The notes under the pieces were generated by a model, which saw only the letters and a list, made by a program, of their open reading frames with translations, was not told the origin of the DNA and did not search any database. The position numbers were made by a program, and so were the translations under genes. 64,000 nucleotides of DNA, taken from Antarcticirhabdus aurantiaca (GTDB lineage: Bacteria > Pseudomonadota > Alphaproteobacteria > Rhizobiales > Rhizobiaceae). Numbering within the stretch: position 1 is the stretch's first letter; each line of letters starts with the position of its first letter. Of this stretch, positions 1 to 9,860 are shown piece by piece. Where the stretch lies: positions 1 through 64,000 of the forward strand of contig NZ_VTOM01000007.1 of the NCBI RefSeq assembly GCF_009765365.1, read 5' to 3'.

Positions 1-385
1 TCGGCGGATACTCGGCCGTGCCCGCCACTCCGGCATCGAGACTCTCGAAGCCGAGCACCTTGGCGAGCGTCAGGTCGACCTTCGTCCGGGCGGTGACGGT
101 CGCGCCGAACTCGGAGAAGGTGACGGCGAGGGTCTGGTAGTTGCTGCCGAAGTTCGTCGTCAGCATGCGGGCGGCGAGGCGCTCGGCTTCCGCCTGCTTG
201 AAGGCCGCGTTCTTCATGACGGCGAGCGCGGCGCCGTCCACCGCCGTTTGAAGCTTGCTGCGTTCCGTCCAGACGCGCGAAAGGTCGATGCCCGCACCCA
301 TGGCGAAGATCAGCGGCACCGCGAGGAGGGCAGAGGCCGTGGCAATGTTGCCGCGCTTGCTGCGGATGAAGGATGCTGCTGACAT
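1..385 (-). CDS. TadG-like pilus assembly protein, N-terminal part (runs off window)
   Basis: Reads inward from an ATG at 385 and is open to the window edge, so only about the first 128 residues are present. The N-terminus MSAASFIRSKRGNIAT followed by a single hydrophobic segment (ASALLAVPLIFAMGAGIDLS) is the hallmark of TadE/TadG-like Flp-pilus pseudopilins: a basic stretch, G-N-x-A, then one membrane helix. The stretch WTERSKLQTAVDGAALA, including the D-x-A-A-L-A core, is conserved in TadG-type proteins. In that family the rest is often a periplasmic vWA domain, which cannot be seen here. No tad neighbours are inside the window. Family call is fairly sure; exact subgroup is inferred. Confidence 0.72.
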   Translation of the reverse strand, partial: MSAASFIRSKRGNIATASALLAVPLIFAMGAGIDLSRVWTERSKLQTAVDGAALAVMKNAAFKQAEAERLAARMLTTNFGSNYQTLAVTFSEFGATVTARTKVDLTLAKVLGFESLDAGVAGTAEYPP

Positions 386-1015
386 CGTGACCTGACGCTT
401 GGTGCCCGTCGCATGATGTCACCGCAGAACCTTACGCAGTTGCTTCGGATGAATGCGCGAATTGGCCCTAATCGACCGAAGCGCGCCCATATGGTGGATG
501 AGTTGTAAGCATCTGGGCCGCCAAATCCCTGCTTTGAGAATCATCTTTATCGACCCCGGCCTGTTTCGATGCGCTTACCGGGCGCCGGATCGTTCCGGCG
601 TGCTGTGCGTGTGAGGCTCGGGTTCATCCAGCGTTCATGTGCGGCAGATTATCAGGCGCACATCGTATTTCGAGAAGCGCCTGGTTGGTTACGTCCCTTC
701 CTGATCAGGTGCCTATGGCTGGGCGTCTCCAGGGACGCCCAGCTATCTTTTCGCGCTTAGGCCTGATCGATCGACCGGCGGCAACCGCCCGACAAGCGAG
801 ATGCCGACAGGCGCGTCCTCGCGGGGCCGATCGACGGCTCGACCCCCCACGAACGGCCGGCACGCCCGTTCCCTCGGTGCCGTCGAGCGAGCAGAACCTC
901 GCGGTTCGCGCGAGCGTCTTCATTCTTTGTGCAGCTAAGCATGATCGAAGGATGCGCGGCCGGGCATCTCGGCGTGCGTTGTGGGGCATCGGTGTCGACA
1001 TCGACCGGAGCGTGG
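386..1015. other. Gene-poor stretch
   Basis: About 630 bases upstream of the TadG-like gene. Several overlapping open frames exist on both strands, but none has a convincing ribosome binding site, consistent third-position G/C bias or recognisable protein features. Apart from a perfect hairpin at 718-743 I see nothing that can be named. Confidence 0.5.
718..751 (+). terminator. Hairpin followed by short T run
   Basis: A perfect 10-bp stem (GCTGGGCGTC at 718-727 with GACGCCCAGC at 734-743) and a six-base loop, followed by TATCTTTT. It has the form of an intrinsic terminator, but there is no annotated plus-strand gene before it, so its role is unclear. Confidence 0.35.
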
Positions 1016-1252
1016 ATGATCGCCGGCGCGTCCACGCTCCCCGCGGCTTGGCTCGTGCTTCTCGCCTCGCCAGGTGCCTGGGCCGAGGACACCTTTGGTC
1101 CCGACTTCGCCGGCCGGAATGCCGCGGACATCACCACCGCCACGTCGGCCGTCGTCGATCTCTACGAGGAGGCAGACGCCTTCTGCCGGAGCGATCCCAC
1201 GCGCATCGGACCGAGTTCGGCTCTCGTTGTTAAAAATGCGCGCAGTTTTTGA
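1016..1252 (+). pseudogene. Truncated secreted-protein gene fragment (unknown family)
   Basis: The frame from ATG 1016 encodes 78 residues: a signal-peptide-like N-terminus (hydrophobic LPAAWLVLLA, then a plausible cut after AWA) and about 45 mature residues containing DLYEEADAFC. Third-position G/C bias is strong up to about 1225, then the sequence suddenly becomes AT-rich and the frame stops at 1250-1252. This looks like the N-terminal remnant of an exported protein whose 3' part was replaced by the foreign DNA that also carries the integrase remnant. No family recognised; it could also be a chance frame. Confidence 0.35.
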
Positions 1253-1517
1253 CAAAGTTGCCGGGTGGATTGGGCTTTACAGCCAATCTTCCCTGTGTCC
1301 TAAGACGTGCATTCGCAACCTGGGGGATATTCTTGGGGGAATTGATAAATACCTTTCGATTTATAGAGTTGAAGGTCGCTTCCTGTGCTGGAAATGCTCT
1401 GGCATGGCTTCTGGATGCCGTTCATCCTGTCAAAAGCCGGAGACGGTAGGGCGACTGTGGCTCTTAGGATAGCGTTTCATCATCAGTAATCGCTATTTTA
1501 TTGCTTGAAAATCTTTC

Positions 1518-1550
1518 AAACCCGCTTGGCACCCGCCCGGCGGGTTTTTT
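1518..1550 (+). terminator. Rho-independent terminator
   Basis: Arms AAACCCGC (1518-1525) and GCGGGTTT (1540-1547) pair perfectly and run into TTTTTT. An inner hairpin ACCCG/CGGGT overlaps it. It lies just past the 3' end of the integrase remnant on the opposite strand and would stop plus-strand transcripts from the short AT-rich stretch before it. Confidence 0.55.
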
Positions 1551-2135
1551 CATGCTCTCAGACCCGCGACCAGCTTGCCCATGCCGACCTTCTCGCGCGT
1601 CGGCCGCTGATCGCGCTACCGGCTCTTCGAGGTCACGCCGAGACGCTTCGCCACCACGGCTGTATCCTTCATCGCCTTCGTCGAGAGGGTAACCCCATGC
1701 TGGGCGCGCGATGGCGAACACGGCGCCGAGGTGAGCCAGGTAGTTCGCGACCGTCTGCGGTGCGCGGCCGCGGGCGAGTTCCTGCGCGAAGCCGACCAGG
1801 TCGGGGCTGGTGATGTCGCTGCAGCGCTTCTCGGCGATGCTGTACGTCTGGATCGTCCGGAGCACCTCCGCCTTTGTCCGACCCATCGCCTTGCTCGATT
1901 CGTCGATGTAGCGCTGGATGGCGACGGCGAGGGTGGGGTCATCGATCTTCGCCCAATCGACCGCGCCGAGCCGGGCCAGCTCGTGCTCCCGCTTCTTGAT
2001 CCAGGCCGCGGCCGCCGGACGGCGATCGAACGTCTTCGTCTCGCGATGTGCTATTGTGCCGTCGCGCCGGATGACGATCTGTGCGTGGTAGCCTGTGGTG
2101 CCGTCCTTCCGTTTCCGCTCCAGGATGGTGCCCGT
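1550..2135 (-). pseudogene. Decayed phage-type tyrosine integrase next to dusA
   Basis: Conceptual translation starts TGTILERKRKDGTTGYHAQI and continues with the arm-binding and SAM-like N-terminal domains (KTFDRRPAAAAWIKKREHE; PQTVANYLAHLGAVFAIA). Three lesions are visible. The expected ATG (family proteins begin M-G-T-I-L) is ACG at 2133-2135, and an in-frame TAG lies just upstream. A frameshift follows ARPAWGYPLD near 1690, after which KAMKDTAVVAKRLGVTSKSR continues in another frame. The whole catalytic domain is missing: the remnant ends with RPTREKVGMGKLVAGLRA. The gene reads away from the 5' end of dusA, a known integration hotspot for phages and islands, so this is probably the last trace of a dusA-integrated element. 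Confidence 0.8.
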
Positions 2136-2256
2136 TCGATCCGCAGGGGTGCGCTACAGCATGAGCGTCTGGCGTACAGCTTTGCTGTAACAGGCGCGAA
2201 CGGACGCCCGCAAACTCCTGTAAATGCGACAACGACGCGACGACCTGGAAGCCCGC

Positions 2257-3270
2257 ATGACCGGTAAGATCGAGAAGAACCGCAGCGATTACAAGCGTTT
2301 CCGCTTCGCGGTGGCGCCGATGATCGACTGGACGGACCGTCATTGCCGGTTCTTTCATCGGCAGATCTCCCGGCATGCGCTGCTTTATACCGAGATGGTG
2401 GTGGCGGACGCGGTGCTGCGCGGCGATCGCGACAGGCTGCTCGGCTTCGACGCGGCCGAGCACCCGGTGGCCCTGCAGCTCGGCGGTTCGGAGCCGGCAA
2501 AGCTCGCCGAGGCCGCGCGGATCGGCGCGTCCTACGGCTACGACGAGATCAACCTCAATGTCGGCTGTCCCTCGGACCGGGTGCAGTCCGGCGCCTTCGG
2601 GGCGTGCCTGATGCGCGAGCCGGCGCTGGTCGGCGAATGCCTCGCGGCGATGGCGGAGGCCGTCGACGTCCCGGTCACGGTGAAGTGCCGCCTCGGCGTC
2701 GACGACCAGGACACGGAAGAAGCGCTCGACGCGCTCGCCGACGCCGCGGTCGCGGCCGGCGTGGCGGGGATCTGGGTGCATGCCCGCAAGGCTTGGCTCC
2801 AGGGCCTGTCGCCGCGCGAGAACCGCGAGATTCCGCCGCTCGACTACGAGCGCGTCCACCGGCTGAAGGCGCGGCTGCCGGACGTCTTCGTCGGGCTCAA
2901 TGGCGGGCTCGGCAGCCTCGACGCGGCGCTGCCGCAGCTCGATCGGCTGGACGGGGTGATGCTCGGGCGTGCCGCCTACAACACGCCGGACGAGCTCTTC
3001 GGCGTCGATGCGGCCGTGTTCGGCGAGCCGGCGAGGGCGCCCGACTATCCCGCGCTGATGGCGGTGATGGCAGACTACGCCGAGCGGCACCTGGCGCGCG
3101 GCGGGCGCATGGCCGCCGTGGCCAAGCCGATGACCGGCCTGTTCGCCGGCCGGCCCGGCGCGCGGGCCTGGCGGCGCATCCTGACGGAGGAGTCGGTGAA
3201 GCCGGCGGCGGGGCCGGAGGTGATCTTCCGCGCCTTCGCAGCGCTCGACCTCGACCGGGCGGCCGCCTGA
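2257..3270 (+). CDS. dusA: tRNA-dihydrouridine synthase A
   Basis: Reduces uridine in the tRNA D-loop (FMN- and NADPH-dependent). The 337-residue protein from ATG 2257 shows the DusA signature PMIDWTDRHCRFFHR near the N-terminus, LQLGGSEPAKLAEAARI, the catalytic-cysteine region NVGCPSDRVQSGAFGACLM, KCRLGVDD, and IWVHARKAWLQGLSPRENR. Length is usual for the family. An in-frame ATG at 2224 would add 11 residues; neither start has a strong Shine-Dalgarno. The 5' end abuts a dead integrase, and dusA is a known integration target, so the upstream region may not be the ancestral promoter. It converges directly on the aspartic protease gene. Confidence 0.93.
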   Translation: MTGKIEKNRSDYKRFRFAVAPMIDWTDRHCRFFHRQISRHALLYTEMVVADAVLRGDRDRLLGFDAAEHPVALQLGGSEPAKLAEAARIGASYGYDEINLNVGCPSDRVQSGAFGACLMREPALVGECLAAMAEAVDVPVTVKCRLGVDDQDTEEALDALADAAVAAGVAGIWVHARKAWLQGLSPRENREIPPLDYERVHRLKARLPDVFVGLNGGLGSLDAALPQLDRLDGVMLGRAAYNTPDELFGVDAAVFGEPARAPDYPALMAVMADYAERHLARGGRMAAVAKPMTGLFAGRPGARAWRRILTEESVKPAAGPEVIFRAFAALDLDRAAA

Positions 3271-3963
3271 TCAATCGGTGAGGACGAGGGTGTCGCGGCG
3301 GAAGTCGAACGAGGTCAGCGTGTTGAGGAAGCTCATCCCGAGAAGCACGGTGCCGCCGAGGAGCCGCCCCTCGGTGATCGCCGCCTGGACGTTGCGCCGT
3401 TCGATGCCGCCGATGCGCACCTCGTCCAGCTTGACCATCGCCGCCTTGGCGACGCCGTTGGCGGTCATGATGTCGGCGCGGTAGTTCAGGCCCGCGGTGT
3501 CGATGCCGAGCCGCTCGGCGGTGACCGTGTCGAGCGCGATCATCGAGGCGCCGGTATCGACCACGAAGGTGACGGGGCGCCCGTCGATCGAGCCCTCGAC
3601 GTGGAAGTGGTCGTCGCCCGAGCGCACCACGCGGTACTGCGTGCCGCCGGACCCCGCGACCTCGATCGCGCGGCCCGGCATGAGGACCCCGAGGACGCGG
3701 TCGCCGACGCCCTTCAGCTCGTGCGAATAAGCGAAGACGCCGATCAGCGCGACGAAGACGAGCCCCCAGACCATCAGGTCGCGCAGCGCGCCGAAGAGCC
3801 GGCCGCGAAACAGGGCGAGGATGCCGCCGGCCATGAGCAGGCCCCAGGCGCCGAAGTAAACGAGATGGGCGAACTGCCCCTCGTCGAGCCCGGCAAAGCC
3901 GCCGTCCATCGACAGCAGGAGCAGGGCGGCGCCGCCGACAACGAGAAGAAGAAGCGCGAACAT
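3271..3963 (-). CDS. TIGR02281-type membrane-anchored retropepsin-like aspartic protease
   Basis: A 230-residue protein with three predicted membrane helices (about residues 1-18, 35-52, 62-79) followed by a single retropepsin-like domain. The catalytic motif VVDTGASMIAL has the active-site Asp at about residue 136. This one-copy DTGAS arrangement after N-terminal helices is typical of the alphaproteobacterial clan AA protease family, thought to act as a homodimer; natural substrates are not established. Its stop codon directly abuts that of dusA. The DUF1289 gene lies only 6 bp upstream on the same strand, so the two are probably co-transcribed. Confidence 0.85.
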   Translation of the reverse strand: MFALLLLVVGGAALLLLSMDGGFAGLDEGQFAHLVYFGAWGLLMAGGILALFRGRLFGALRDLMVWGLVFVALIGVFAYSHELKGVGDRVLGVLMPGRAIEVAGSGGTQYRVVRSGDDHFHVEGSIDGRPVTFVVDTGASMIALDTVTAERLGIDTAGLNYRADIMTANGVAKAAMVKLDEVRIGGIERRNVQAAITEGRLLGGTVLLGMSFLNTLTSFDFRRDTLVLTD

Positions 3964-3969
3964 TCCGGC

Positions 3970-4221
3970 TCAGGCTCCGCCGCCGCCGTCGCCGGCGGCC
4001 GCCTCGCGGCGCAGCCGGGTCCGCCGCGTTTCGCGCCGGGGCTTGCGCTCGATCGTGGCGAGGCGCGCGGGGAGGTCCGCCATCACGCCGCGCCGCTCGG
4101 CCGGGTTCAGGCCGAGCCACGCGCCGATCTCGGCGCCGGTGCGCCCGCAGCCGAAACAATAGCCCGTCACCGGATCGATGGCGCAGACGAGGATGCAGGG
4201 ACTTTCGATCGGGGCGGTCAT
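3970..4221 (-). CDS. DUF1289 domain protein
   Basis: A small 83-residue protein. Its core SPCILVCAIDPVTGYCFGCG carries the conserved cysteine pattern (C-x3-C ... C-x2-C) of DUF1289, a probable metal-binding module common in Proteobacteria and of unknown function. A WLGLNPAERRGVMADLPARL segment follows, also typical of the family. The C-terminal tail is basic, then glycine-rich. It lies 6 bp upstream of the aspartic protease gene on the same strand. Confidence 0.88.
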   Translation of the reverse strand: MTAPIESPCILVCAIDPVTGYCFGCGRTGAEIGAWLGLNPAERRGVMADLPARLATIERKPRRETRRTRLRREAAAGDGGGGA

Positions 4222-4296
4222 CGGGCTCGGGGCAGGTGGGTTCCACCGGATGTAGAGAGAGGCGCGCGCGCCTACAAGTCGAGCGCCGCGACCCGC

Positions 4297-5805
<1,509 letters not shown>

Positions 5806-5944
5806 GAACTCGATCGATCGCGACGGGACGGGTGGCAACGGACCGCCGCATCATGTTTCGAAGAGCTTAAAAAAGTGCCTTAAGAGCCTGTAACGATCGC
5901 GACGCACCGGCGGCCTGCCGGCCAGCGACGAGGGAGGAGACAGC

Positions 5945-6556
5945 ATGAAGCTCTTCGACGGCGGACGGGCGCCCAATCCGCGGCGCGTGCGCATCTTCCT
6001 GGCGGAAAAGGGCATCGAGGTGCCCCTCGAGCCCGTCGACATGGCGGCCCTCGGCCACCGCGACGATGCGGTCGCGCGCCTCAATCCGCTGAAGCGCCTG
6101 CCCGTGCTCGAACTCGACGACGGCACGGCGATCGCCGAATCGGTGGCGATCTGCCGCTACTTCGAGGAAACCCATCCCGAGCCGCCGCTGTTCGGTCGCG
6201 ACGCCAGGGAGAAGGCGCTGGTCGAGATGTGGAGCCGGCGCATGGAGCTGAACCTCCTCGGCGCGGTCGGCGCCGTGTTCCGCCACACCCACCCGGCGAT
6301 GGCGGAGTGGGAGGTGCCGCAGGTGCCCGAATGGGCCGCGGCCAACCGCGACAAGGTGCCCGAGTTCCTGCGCATCCTCGATGCGCACCTCGCCGACAGC
6401 CGCTTCGTGGCGGGCGAGACCTACTCGATCGCCGACATCACGGGCCTCGTCGCCATGGACTTCATGAAGCCGGCGCGGCTGCAGGTGCCCGAGGACTGCG
6501 CCAACGTCGCGCGCTGGCACCGCGAGGTCGGCGGGCGGCCGAGCGCTTCGGCGTGA
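5945..6556 (+). CDS. Glutathione S-transferase family protein
   Basis: A 203-residue cytosolic GST: thioredoxin-like N-terminal domain (MKLFDGGRAPNPRRVRIFLA; conserved NPLKRLPVLELDDG with the cis-Pro; glutathione-binding IAESVAICRYFEE), then an all-helical C-terminal domain with FVAGETYSIADITGL. These are standard GST landmarks; the substrate cannot be told. An AGGGAGGAG Shine-Dalgarno lies just before the ATG. Its stop overlaps the GTG start of the uracil-DNA glycosylase gene (GTGA), suggesting translational coupling. Confidence 0.9.
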   Translation: MKLFDGGRAPNPRRVRIFLAEKGIEVPLEPVDMAALGHRDDAVARLNPLKRLPVLELDDGTAIAESVAICRYFEETHPEPPLFGRDAREKALVEMWSRRMELNLLGAVGAVFRHTHPAMAEWEVPQVPEWAAANRDKVPEFLRILDAHLADSRFVAGETYSIADITGLVAMDFMKPARLQVPEDCANVARWHREVGGRPSASA

Positions 6557-7176
6557 ACCGGGAGGACCCGGTCGCGCTGCAGGAGACGATCCGTGCCTGC
6601 CGCATCTGTCGGGACACTCCGAGCGGGCCGCCGCTGCCGATCGAGCCGAACCCGATCCTCGTCCTGTCCGCGACGGCGCGCCTTCTCGTCGCGGGGCAGG
6701 CGCCGGGCAACCTCGCGGACAAGTCGTCGAAGCCCTTCAACGACCCGTCCGGCGTGCGACTGCGCGACTGGATGGGGGTGACGCCGGAGGTGTTCTACGA
6801 CCCCGCGCGGATCGCCATCGTGCCGATGGGCTTCTGCTTTCCCGGCAACGATGCCCATGGCGGCGACCGGCCGCCGCGCCGGGAATGCAGAGCCGCCTGG
6901 CACGAGCGGGTCATGGCGTCCATGCCGCAGGTCGAGCTGATCCTGGCGATCGGCCATCACGCGCAGCGCTTCCACCACGCGCTGGCGCGGCAGCTCTCGC
7001 TGACCGACACGGTGGCGGCCTGGCGGACGATCCTCGGCCAGCGACCGGACGGGCGCCCGGCGGTGCTGCCGCTGCCGCACCCGTCCTGGCGCAACAACGG
7101 CTGGATCCGTCGCCATCCCTGGTTTTCCGAGGATCTGCTGCCGGAGCTGAAGCAGCGCGTCGCGGACCTCGTTTGA
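6553..7176 (+). CDS. Uracil-DNA glycosylase family protein
   Basis: Predicted base-excision repair enzyme or relative, 207 residues from GTG 6553, which overlaps the GST stop by four bases. Visible features: a C-x2-C pair in RACRICRDTP near the N-terminus, the uracil-pocket region LLVAGQAPGNLADKSSKPFN, LILAIGHHAQRFH, and the C-terminal LPLPHPSWRNNGWI carrying the HPS motif of the superfamily. This pattern fits the COG1573-like group often annotated as uracil-DNA glycosylase family protein. The AP(A/G) motif I varies from classical family 4, so activity on uracil is inferred. Confidence 0.82.
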   Translation: MNREDPVALQETIRACRICRDTPSGPPLPIEPNPILVLSATARLLVAGQAPGNLADKSSKPFNDPSGVRLRDWMGVTPEVFYDPARIAIVPMGFCFPGNDAHGGDRPPRRECRAAWHERVMASMPQVELILAIGHHAQRFHHALARQLSLTDTVAAWRTILGQRPDGRPAVLPLPHPSWRNNGWIRRHPWFSEDLLPELKQRVADLV

Positions 7177-7240
7177 GAAGGCGCTTGCCACGCGGCGCGG
7201 CTTTCGTCAGTGCTGTGAGCGGATTGAAGACGAGACGCGC

Positions 7241-7726
7241 ATGGACCGGCTGGACAAGAAGATCCTCAAGCTCCTTCAGGAGGACGCGACGATGGCGGTG
7301 GCGGACGTCGCCAAGCGCGTCGGCCTGTCGACGACGCCCTGCTGGCGGCGCATCCAGAAGCTGGAGGAGGAGGGAGTGATCCGGCGCCGGGTCGCGATCC
7401 TCGATCCGACCAAGGTCAATGCCAGCGTCACCGTCTTCGTCTCGATCCGCACCAACTCGCATTCCAACGAGTGGCTGCGCCGCTTCGCGGAGGTCGTCGG
7501 CGAATTTCCGGAAGTGATCGAGTTCTACCGGATGAGCGGCGAGGTGGACTACCTCCTGCGCGTGGTGGTCCCCGACATCGCCGCCTACGACGCCTTCTAC
7601 AAGCGCCTGATCGCCCGGATCGAGATCCGCGACGTGTCCTCGTCCTTCGCGATGGAGCAGATCAAGTACACGACCGAAATGCCGCTCGACTACATGCTGC
7701 TCGACAAGGAGCCGCGAGACGCCTGA
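7241..7726 (+). CDS. Lrp/AsnC family transcriptional regulator
   Basis: A 161-residue regulator with an N-terminal AsnC winged helix (LDKKILKLLQEDATMAVADV, then LSTTPCWRRIQKLEEEGVI) and a C-terminal RAM ligand-binding/oligomerisation domain (VVGEFPEVIEFYRMSGEVDY; SSFAMEQIKYTTEMPL). Length and domain order match Lrp-like feast/famine regulators that sense amino acids. The nearest downstream gene is on the other strand, so no target can be inferred. Confidence 0.93.
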   Translation: MDRLDKKILKLLQEDATMAVADVAKRVGLSTTPCWRRIQKLEEEGVIRRRVAILDPTKVNASVTVFVSIRTNSHSNEWLRRFAEVVGEFPEVIEFYRMSGEVDYLLRVVVPDIAAYDAFYKRLIARIEIRDVSSSFAMEQIKYTTEMPLDYMLLDKEPRDA

Positions 7727-7920
7727 CCGGCGGCTCCGCGGCGGGGGCGCTATGCCGCCCAGGCCGGCGAGCTGCGTGCCGTAACAAGAGCATGGCAGGT
7801 GAGATCGCGCGGCCGCGCGACGACGGGCGCCGGGTCGGCGATGCTCACCATCACCGCCGATGTATCGTGTCCCTCGCGAAGACCTGACCGGACGTCGCGA
7901 AGATCATTGCAGTTGGTGCG

Positions 7921-8124
7921 TCAGAAGATAATCGTCTGCTGCAGAGCAAGTGAGCGAAGCTCGCCGACTGTGATATCGGCTTCGAGGCCATGATCGTCAA
8001 CCAGCCGCGAGATCGGCATGAACTCCGCAGCTTCCATGTCATCCAGAGCGCGCGCCAGTTCTTCGGCGATCGCGTTGCCGAACATGCCCGTCAGGCGCTT
8101 CGTGATGATGTCTTCTGTGAGCAT
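7921..8124 (-). CDS. Small hypothetical protein (67 aa)
   Basis: A short acidic protein, MLTEDIITKRLTGMFGNAIA followed by EELARALDDMEAAEFMPISR, with an ATG preceded by a good GAGGAAACAGGA ribosome binding site at 8127-8138. No signal peptide or membrane segment. No known family recognised. It stands alone between the Lrp-type gene and the OsmC gene. Codon bias is weaker than in neighbours, so it may be a recent or lineage-specific gene. Confidence 0.55.
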   Translation of the reverse strand: MLTEDIITKRLTGMFGNAIAEELARALDDMEAAEFMPISRLVDDHGLEADITVGELRSLALQQTIIF

Positions 8125-8274
8125 TCCTGTTTCCTCTGTTCAAGGCAGGCTGGTTAGCCGGAGCATCGCCGATCAGTCAACGCCTTCGTCGCCGGAATGG
8201 CGAAACCCGCGCCCTGGAGGCTGCCGAAGCGACCGCAGCACGCAGGCTTCACCGCATGGCCTGAGCCCTCTGCC

Positions 8275-8694
8275 TCAAGCCGGCTCTGGAGCCCGCGGCA
8301 GGATGGATACCGGGATGCCGACTTTCAGCGAGTTGGAGACCATGCAGGTCGCCTTGGCCCGCTCGATGATGGGCGCAGGATCCGATCCATCGAGCGTCTC
8401 GCAGAGGACCGTCATCGTCGCCGACGTGGCGAGCAGCGGTTCTCCGTCCAGTTCGACCGTGACGGTAACGGCGATCCGGCCCAGGCGAACGCCGTCCGCA
8501 TGGGCGGTGTAGCGCAGATCGTTGCAGAAGCAGCCGCCGATGGCGAGGCCGAGAAGCTGGGCGCCGTTGAAGCCGAGCCCTTGCCCGCCGGCGCGTCCCT
8601 CCGGTCGGTCCACGACGATCGTGTGGCCGCCTGCCCAACCGAGCGCGGCCTCAGTGCCCTCGACATTGCGAAGCTCCACCGTCATCGCGACCAT
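8275..8694 (-). CDS. OsmC/Ohr family protein
   Basis: A 139-residue protein with the OsmC fold signatures: a beta-rich N-terminus, then the first catalytic-cysteine region LLGLAIGGCFCNDLRYTAHA and the second in AKATCMVSNSLKVGIPV. The two conserved cysteines are those used for thiol-dependent peroxide reduction in OsmC/Ohr proteins. It lacks longer Ohr-specific features, so general OsmC family is the safest call. It is probably involved in oxidative or organic-peroxide defence. Confidence 0.88.
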   Translation of the reverse strand: MVAMTVELRNVEGTEAALGWAGGHTIVVDRPEGRAGGQGLGFNGAQLLGLAIGGCFCNDLRYTAHADGVRLGRIAVTVTVELDGEPLLATSATMTVLCETLDGSDPAPIIERAKATCMVSNSLKVGIPVSILPRAPEPA

Positions 8695-8859
8695 GGCTCA
8701 AGCCTCCTCGATGGCCTCGTCGGGGAGCCTACTTTGCCGCCGGCCCCAGCGCGACACAAACGAAAGCGCCCAACGGACGGACCGGAGGGCGCTCGAAGCT
8801 GACACGTCGATGTGTCGGAGGTGCCTCAGCCCGAACGATCGGGCGAAGGCGGGCGCGCG

Positions 8860-9003
8860 TTAGCGGACCGACCGACGGGCAAGAGCCGGGATGTCGGCGC
8901 GGCTGATGCCGATGTCGGCAAGCTCACGCTGCGAGAGGCTCGACAGCTCGTTGAGCGTGGCGCGATAGGAGCGGATGTTGCGAAGAGTGCGGGCGATGTT
9001 CAT
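8860..9003 (-). CDS. DUF1127 small arginine-rich protein
   Basis: A 47-residue frame from ATG 9003: MNIARTLRNIRSYRATLNEL, then SSLSQRELADIGISRADIPA. The L-x-x-L-x-x-R-x-L-x-D-I-G-I-S-R core is the DUF1127 (YjiS-like) signature. In alphaproteobacteria such proteins influence RNA turnover and phosphate or carbon metabolism in some species; the role here is inferred only from family. Its promoter side faces the empty stretch before the integrated element. Confidence 0.85.
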   Translation of the reverse strand: MNIARTLRNIRSYRATLNELSSLSQRELADIGISRADIPALARRSVR

Positions 9004-9668
9004 GGGTCTATCCAGTGGTGGCCCCTCGTCGTTGGAGGCCGTTGGTCTTCGTTTCTTTCGACACTCGCTATCTATGACTTCCGATCCTCCGGCAGTAGTT
9101 CGGGAAACGCATGGGTGGCCTAGCGTTACGAGCTATGTCGCTTGAGCGCGGCAGACATGCGAGATCGGCTGTGTTCCATGCTCGTCGGCCAGGCTTGCGC
9201 CTCCACCCTCCAACAGGAAGCCGGCCTCGAAGCTCAGGTGAGGGGCCTCGGCTCCGCGGGGTGCGACGAGGTGTATGCCGAGCGGCCGCCACCGTTGCCG
9301 TCCGCGCCGAGCTGCAACCCGCCATCAAGTTCGGTCGTAAGGGAGATGGGCTGGTTGTCGCGGAAGGTGGATCGGCTCGCTTGCTCAGCGTCAGTCTCTG
9401 GTGATGGTCCAGGACCTCGAAGCCAAGGGCGTGAACTCGCGGGTGTTCAGCCTCGGCGGCACCGTGGACAGCCGGCCGTCCGAGCGTCGCCCTCTGCCAC
9501 GTTCGGCTGAACGACGAGCCTCGGAGACTCACGGGGCGTCACGGACAATCATCCACATCACGCCAAGCCCATCGCCCGATCTCCCAAACAATGGTTGATC
9601 AAGGCAGGGCATCAAGATGCGCTCAGAAGCGCTGACTATGTTGTCGAATTATGCGTTTGGGAGTGCTG
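9004..9668. other. Gene-free stretch before the element
   Basis: About 665 bases between the DUF1127 gene and the left attachment repeat. Frames on both strands overlap one another, with no credible ribosome site or protein family. I see no RNA gene here. It may be chromosome that lay next to the integration site or decayed DNA. Confidence 0.5.
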
Positions 9669-9684
9669 TGGTGCCCAGGGGCGG
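9669..9684. repeat. Left attachment repeat (tRNA-Phe 3'-end duplicate)
   Basis: Exact 16-bp copy (TGGTGCCCAGGGGCGG) of the tRNA-Phe acceptor/CCA end found at 28764-28779, in the same orientation. It lies 177 bp before the integrase start codon and has no tRNA around it, as expected for a target-site duplicate made by integration. Confidence 0.85.
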
Positions 9685-9860
9685 CATCACATTGTTATCG
9701 CTCCGCTTCTCATCCACAATCATCGTATCTCGAAGCCTCTGAGATAGCTTGATCTTCCTGTTTCGTTCTGTTCCATCTTCTCTCATGAAATCGCACCCGA
9801 GCGCAGCGCGAAAGGTGGATTGGGAGGGGGATTGATCCTGCCTCCTGGAGGCGGGCAAAG

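Noticed and set aside
9068-9598. Overlapping frames of 65-154 codons before the left attachment site
   Set aside because: No family, ribosome site or steady codon bias; frames on both strands are equally long.
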